Assembly (NCBI RefSeq): GCF_000013385.1
Contig: NC_007760.1
Coordinates: 2,729,001-2,793,000 of the forward strand
DNA from: Anaeromyxobacter dehalogenans 2CP-C
GTDB lineage: Bacteria; Myxococcota; Myxococcia; Myxococcales; Anaeromyxobacteraceae
Reading direction: 5' to 3'
Length of the DNA stretch: 64,000 bases
Under the pieces are notes generated by a model. That model was not told the DNA's origin. It saw only the letters and a list, made by a program, of their open reading frames with translations, and ran no database searches. Of this stretch, positions 60,422-64,000 are shown piece by piece. Each line of letters begins with the position of its first letter. Position 1 is the stretch's first letter. Made by a program: the position numbers and the translations under genes.

Positions 60422-60694
60422 GAGGAGGGTCCGGCGCGACCGGGATGGCCGGCCGCGCCGTCGTCCAGGGGGATGCTCGCAGGCGATCGGCGAGCGCAGC
60501 GAGCCCGCCGGGGCGCCGGCGCGCGCGCGGCGAAGCCGCCCGCGGCGGCGCACGGGACCCGGCGAGCAAGGTGGGGCCCCGCGGAGCTCCGCTCCGTGGG
60601 GCGGGGCGCAGCCCCGTGGGATCCTCGCTGAACGACGGCGTGGGCCGCGACACCGGAGGTGATCGCGGCCCACCGAACCGTCGTTCAGCCTCGC
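60422..60694. other. Non-coding gap with a chain of three hairpins
   Basis: There is no gene between the kinase start and the DUF4091 stop. Hairpins lie at 60577-60601 (11 bp with one G-U, loop TCC), 60602-60616 (6 bp, loop GCA) and 60629-60687 (two 10-bp stems in line). The last begins 8 bases after the DUF4091 stop and could end or stabilise its mRNA. Confidence 0.6.
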
Positions 60695-62524
60695 TCAGCG
60701 GCCGCGCCGCCGCGCAGCGGCCATCGCCCGCGCCAGGGCGCGGCGCCGCGGGACGAGCGCGAGCAGGGCCAGGGCCGGGAGCGCCAGCAGCGCGCCGCCG
60801 CCGAACCCGCCCGAGCCGCAGCCGCCGCCGCTCGAGCCGGAGAAGCCCGCCTCCACCGCGGCCGGCATGGGCTTGCCGCCGAGCTCGAGGATGCGCTGCG
60901 CGATCTGCTGGCGCGCCTGCTCGAACTTCTCCGGCGCGACGTCGGTGGACCACGCGTTCGGGAACAGGTCCCGCGCGATCTTACGGGCCAGCTCGGGATC
61001 GCCGGCGTCGGAGAGCGCCTTCAGGTACTCGTAGTCCTGCATGCCGGCGCGGATCATCTTGACGCGCACCGAGGCCACCGGGATGTCGGTCTTGCCGCCG
61101 ATGCGCGAGGGCTTGCCGGGGTAGAACAGCGTCCCGTCGCCGTTGCCGGAGAAGTCCCACTGGCTGGTCCACGGGTCGCTGCGGAAGCTGTAGGCCGTCT
61201 CCCAGTACAGCTCGCCGCTGGCGCGCTCGAGGAACGTGATCCACTCCATGGCGCGGTTCCGCGAGGCGGACGCGTCGATCATGTAGCTCGGCCAGCCGGT
61301 GAAGTAGCGGTCGGACTCGGACGGCGACCCGATGTTCACGGTCCCGCCGCACCCGTGGCTCATGCAGCTCTGGTACAGCCAGACCTCCTTGCGCGGGCCC
61401 GAGGCGAGGAACGGGTCGTAGCGGTCGCGCTGGTCCCCGGCGACGGCGCTGCCCGGGCGGTCGTCCATCCAGTTCACCACCGGCACCATCACGTCGATGT
61501 CGTCGGCGACGCCGTGGTCCTCGGCGTCCCAGAGCTGCGTGGTGACGAGCGTCCGGAACTCCGGGTCGCCCTGCTTCGCCGCGCTGGCGCGCGCCGGGAT
61601 GTCGCTCCAGGCGCAGGTGAGCGGCGGCTCGTCGCAGGTGTAGTCGAACAGCCGGTCGAACCAGCCCCGCTCGCGCGCGTGCTTCGCCCAGGCGGCGTGC
61701 TCGTCCACGCTGGTGCGGCCGCCCACGTACTTCACCGCGGTGAGCTTCGCGCCCTGCAGGCGGGTCGGGGCGGTCCCGTCGATGAGCGGCCCGTAGAAGC
61801 GGTCGAGGTGGCCGAGGTCGGCGTGCTGGCCGTCGTCGTTCAGGCCGGTGAGCGTGATGCGGTGGTCGAGCGAGAGCTGGCCGTAGCGCGCGCGGAGCGC
61901 GGCGTCGGCGTCGCCGGACACGCCGTGGGCGGCGGCGATGACGCCGTAGGAGAGGCCGAACGAGGTGCGCAGCGAGGAGGTGGACGGGAGCGCGAAGTCG
62001 TACACGCTCAGCGCCACCGGCACGCGCGCCTCGCCGGCGTCGGAGGAGATCACCACCGCGCCCTGGTAGATGCCCGAGCGCGCGCCGGCCGGCACGTGCA
62101 CGTCCACCCAGACCGCGCGGCTCTCGCTCCCCACGTCGAACGGGAACGCGTTGCGCTTCTCGCCCACCACGTCGTCCACGTCGGGCACGAGCGCGTCGGG
62201 CCAGCGGCCGGTGCCGCCGTCCACCGCGGACGGGCTGGTCACGTTCAGCGTCTCCACGCGGAACAGGCTGACGGAGAGCCCGTCGAGCCCCTCCACGCGC
62301 GCGGTGACGCCCTTCGCCGGGCCGGTGACGACCACCTGGAACGCGGCGAACTCGTTGCGGGCCGCCGCGAGGTGCGCCTCGGTCTGGGGCCGCGCCTTCG
62401 CGTCGGGCCGGATCTTCTCGGTGGCGCTCGCGACCCACGCCTCGGCGGCGGAGGCCGCCAGGGGCAGCAGGGAGAGCGCCAGCGCGACGGAGGCGGCGGT
62501 GAAGGCTCGGCAGCGGGTCTTCAT
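60695..62524 (-). CDS. Secreted DUF4091 (glycoside-hydrolase-like) protein with a MYXO-CTERM-like tail
   Basis: A 609-residue protein with a signal peptide (RAFTAASVALALSLLPLAAS, cleavage after ASA). An N-terminal beta-sandwich-like domain (30-180) contains VWVDVHVPAGARSGIYQG. A central barrel-like region has CDEPPLTC and MVPVVNWMDDR, and the C-terminal DUF4091 part has NRAMEWITFLERASGELYWE, LFYPGKPSRIGG and RVKMIRAGMQDYEYLKAL. It ends with a Gly/Ser/Cys-rich stretch, one hydrophobic helix and an Arg cluster, the arrangement of MYXO-CTERM sorting tails. ATG 62524 follows AAAGGA. Likely a surface-anchored glycan-active enzyme; the catalytic residues are not certain. Confidence 0.85.
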   Translation of the reverse strand: MKTRCRAFTAASVALALSLLPLAASAAEAWVASATEKIRPDAKARPQTEAHLAAARNEFAAFQVVVTGPAKGVTARVEGLDGLSVSLFRVETLNVTSPSAVDGGTGRWPDALVPDVDDVVGEKRNAFPFDVGSESRAVWVDVHVPAGARSGIYQGAVVISSDAGEARVPVALSVYDFALPSTSSLRTSFGLSYGVIAAAHGVSGDADAALRARYGQLSLDHRITLTGLNDDGQHADLGHLDRFYGPLIDGTAPTRLQGAKLTAVKYVGGRTSVDEHAAWAKHARERGWFDRLFDYTCDEPPLTCAWSDIPARASAAKQGDPEFRTLVTTQLWDAEDHGVADDIDVMVPVVNWMDDRPGSAVAGDQRDRYDPFLASGPRKEVWLYQSCMSHGCGGTVNIGSPSESDRYFTGWPSYMIDASASRNRAMEWITFLERASGELYWETAYSFRSDPWTSQWDFSGNGDGTLFYPGKPSRIGGKTDIPVASVRVKMIRAGMQDYEYLKALSDAGDPELARKIARDLFPNAWSTDVAPEKFEQARQQIAQRILELGGKPMPAAVEAGFSGSSGGGCGSGGFGGGALLALPALALLALVPRRRALARAMAAARRRGR

Positions 62525-62966
62525 CGGGGTCGTCCTTTCCGGGTTCGTTGCAGCGCCCGGACAACGACAGGCCGACCGACCGAATTTCTCGCCCTCCGTG
62601 GGGCAGGGGTGCGTGGAAGAGGGTGCAGGTCGGCCGCTCGCGCATGCCGTCCCACGTGCGTCGCCACTCCGACCGCACGCCCTCACCTGCGCCTACACCG
62701 GGCTCGCTCGCTCGTCGTTTCGCTGCGGCCGAGCGGCGAGGCGCGCAGCGCCGGCCCCTCTCCCGCCGTGCGTGCGGGCGCCGCGCCGCCCGGCCTTGCC
62801 CCGGGCGCAGCGCTGGACGTGGAGAAATTGGGGCGCGACGGCGTCGGGCACTGGCCGCCGCGCGCCGGAGGGCGCAGCGACCGCGCCCCGGAGGCGCGCT
62901 CCCTCGACGCGCGGGATCGCGATCAGCGGCCGCGATCCCGCGGCCCGGTCCCACGCCCGTGCGCGA
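62525..62966. other. Intergenic region with a 12-bp hairpin
   Basis: These 442 bases hold the leader of the DUF4091 gene and no convincing gene. A perfect 12-bp inverted repeat (62910-62921 with 62931-62942) lies 24 bases after the stop of the gene at 62967 and could terminate it, although no T run follows. Nothing else is seen. Confidence 0.5.
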
Positions 62967-63527
62967 TCACTCGCCCTGCGGCCACGGGGCCGCCGCGGCG
63001 CCCGGCAGCGGCGGCGGGGTCGCGGCCGCACGCTGCGACGGCAGCGGCGGCGGGCGCAGCGCGCCGGGCCGCGGGGTCGCGGCGCCGGCCTCGCGCGCGG
63101 GCGCGATCACCGCCGGCCCGTGCTCCAGCAGGTCGATGCGCATGCGCACGCGCTCCAGGCGCTCGAGCGCGGCGGCGAGCGCCTCGTCGAGCCACTCGTC
63201 GGCGGCGCGCCGCTCGTCGATCGCCACGATGCGCCCGGCCCGCCGCAGCGTGTCCCAGAGCGCGCGGTGGAGCAGCTTGAACTCGCGCGCCACGCGCGCC
63301 GGCGGCGCCCCGGACCGGACCAGCACCCCGCAGCGCAGCAGGCCGTCCGCGCCGCGCGCGGCGCGACCCGGGGGAGCGTCCCCCCGGAGCGCGAGCGACA
63401 GCTCGCGGAGGAGCGGCCCGACCGCGAAGCCGATCGCCTCCTCGCCCCCCAGCTCCGCCGACACCGCGCGCCGCCACGCCTCGGCGATCTCGCCGCGCTG
63501 CTCCTCGACGAGGAGCCCCACCGCCAC
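62967..63527 (-). CDS. Hypothetical protein with an RsbRD-like helical domain
   Basis: A protein of about 186 residues, from GTG 63527 (GTG 63521 is also possible). It opens VGLLVEEQRGEIAEAWRRAV and has GGEEAIGFAVGPLLRELSLA, GVLVRSGAPPARVAREFKLL and a final long helix ALAAALERLERVRMRIDLLE. This layout matches the N-terminal domain of the histidine kinase at 25779, but no kinase part follows; the tail is Pro/Ala-rich. The frame stays open upstream to 63923, but that part is Arg/Pro-rich and looks non-coding. Function unknown, perhaps a signalling partner. Confidence 0.55.
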   Translation of the reverse strand: MAVGLLVEEQRGEIAEAWRRAVSAELGGEEAIGFAVGPLLRELSLALRGDAPPGRAARGADGLLRCGVLVRSGAPPARVAREFKLLHRALWDTLRRAGRIVAIDERRAADEWLDEALAAALERLERVRMRIDLLEHGPAVIAPAREAGAATPRPGALRPPPLPSQRAAATPPPLPGAAAAPWPQGE

Positions 63528-63872
63528 CGCACCCAAAGCTGCCTCCCGGGAACGCGTCCTCGACCCGGAACCGGCCGGGTCCAGGGGGACGGTTAGCAAG
63601 CCGCCGGCCAGCGCCACCGCACCGCTGGCGCGCCGGCGCGCCGCCGCTCGCGCGGGCGGCCGTGGGAACGGCGCTTCCCATCCGGCGAACGGACCGCCAC
63701 CTCGGGAGGCGCCGCGCGCCTCGCCCACCTGCGCGCGCGCCTCCGGGGCGTGGCGCGGTGCGTGGCCGGGCCTTTGCTTTGCGGCACCGGGGACGGCGGG
63801 GCGGCACCGGGGTGGTCGCCCCGGCCCCCGGCCGCGCGGGCGGGGGGCCCGGAACGGAAGCACCGGGGCGGG
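63528..63872. other. Intergenic region, no gene seen
   Basis: 345 very G+C-rich bases between divergent genes. No promoter match, RNA gene or repeat of note was seen. The open frames here have Arg/Pro-rich translations and no start signals. Confidence 0.5.
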
Positions 63873-64000
63873 ATGGGCGCGATCGGCTACTACGGATACC
63901 TGGCGGCGCGCGTGCCGCCGCATCGGCTGCTCGCCACCGCGGCGCGCCGGGCGGTGCGGGGCGCCCGCAACCGCCTCGCGCCGCCGCTCGCGCCGTCGCC
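63873..64000 (+). CDS. Truncated gene, N-terminal 42 residues of an unidentified protein
   Basis: MGAIGYYGYLAARVPPHRLL begins a basic N-terminal region that runs off the window. ATG 63873 follows GGGGCGGG. The Arg-rich amphipathic helix after residue 15 could be a membrane-surface or substrate-binding helix, and some polysaccharide-lyase-like (heparinase II/III) proteins begin this way, but 42 residues do not allow a firm call. Confidence 0.5.
   Translation, partial: MGAIGYYGYLAARVPPHRLLATAARRAVRGARNRLAPPLAPS

Overview
The window is very G+C-rich with extreme third-position GC. Long shadow frames therefore cover almost every gene, and real genes were chosen by protein-family content, start signals and packing. 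The gene content fits a myxobacterium-like bacterium of the Anaeromyxobacter type: an RsbRD-type sensor kinase, a Ser/Thr kinase with a PEGA tail, a MYXO-CTERM-like sorting tail, Lpt proteins and an extra ABC polysaccharide exporter. The genus is an inference from recall, not a computed match.

Layout. 1-4770: end of a GT4 glycosyltransferase gene, small membrane proteins, a TPR lipoprotein and MutS2. 4973-11558: an outer-membrane porin, a branched-chain amino-acid-type binding protein, LivHMGF and a translationally adjacent CBS-domain protein, with two intrinsic terminators and a sigma70-like promoter. 11619-18798: TauE-like exporter, RNase R, AIM24 protein, MoeA, an atypical response regulator and a small XRE repressor with paired operators. 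18970-25184: YggX, a radical SAM protein that reads as a selenoprotein, a methyltransferase, an ATP-grasp enzyme, and an orphan E1-alpha dehydrogenase subunit divergent from a LysR regulator. 25366-27876: two-component pair, small zinc protein, tRNA-Ala(GGC). 28165-37316: surface protein, a 35-residue basic protein, P1 peptidase, double D-Ala-D-Ala-ligase-like protein, RDD protein, HemB, DUF1015 and TsaC. 37326-51496: a polysaccharide locus (initiating sugar transferase, several glycosyltransferases including two-domain fusions, Wzm/Wzt-type exporter, O-antigen ligase/polymerase). 51567-57214: LptG, LptF, PurE, PurD, PurH. 57341-64000: sigma-region-4-like protein, MerR regulator with its operator, PEGA kinase, DUF4091 protein, an RsbRD-like orphan and a truncated gene.

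The most striking item is the radical SAM gene at 19274. Its apparent stop is TGA at 20663-20665. Reading through it gives the tail Cys-Sec-Ala-Glu-Pro followed by 14 more residues, and a perfect 7-bp stem with an AGGUG loop lies at the spacing expected of a bacterial SECIS. The true end is then 20719, 16 bases from the next, convergent gene.

Two genome-style signals also stand out. Eleven genes have a TAnnnn -10-like hexamer only 6-8 bases before the start codon, suggesting leaderless mRNAs. A dispersed repeat with constant flanks, and in two of three copies a central hairpin that differs in sequence but not in pairing, sits at three convergent gene junctions.
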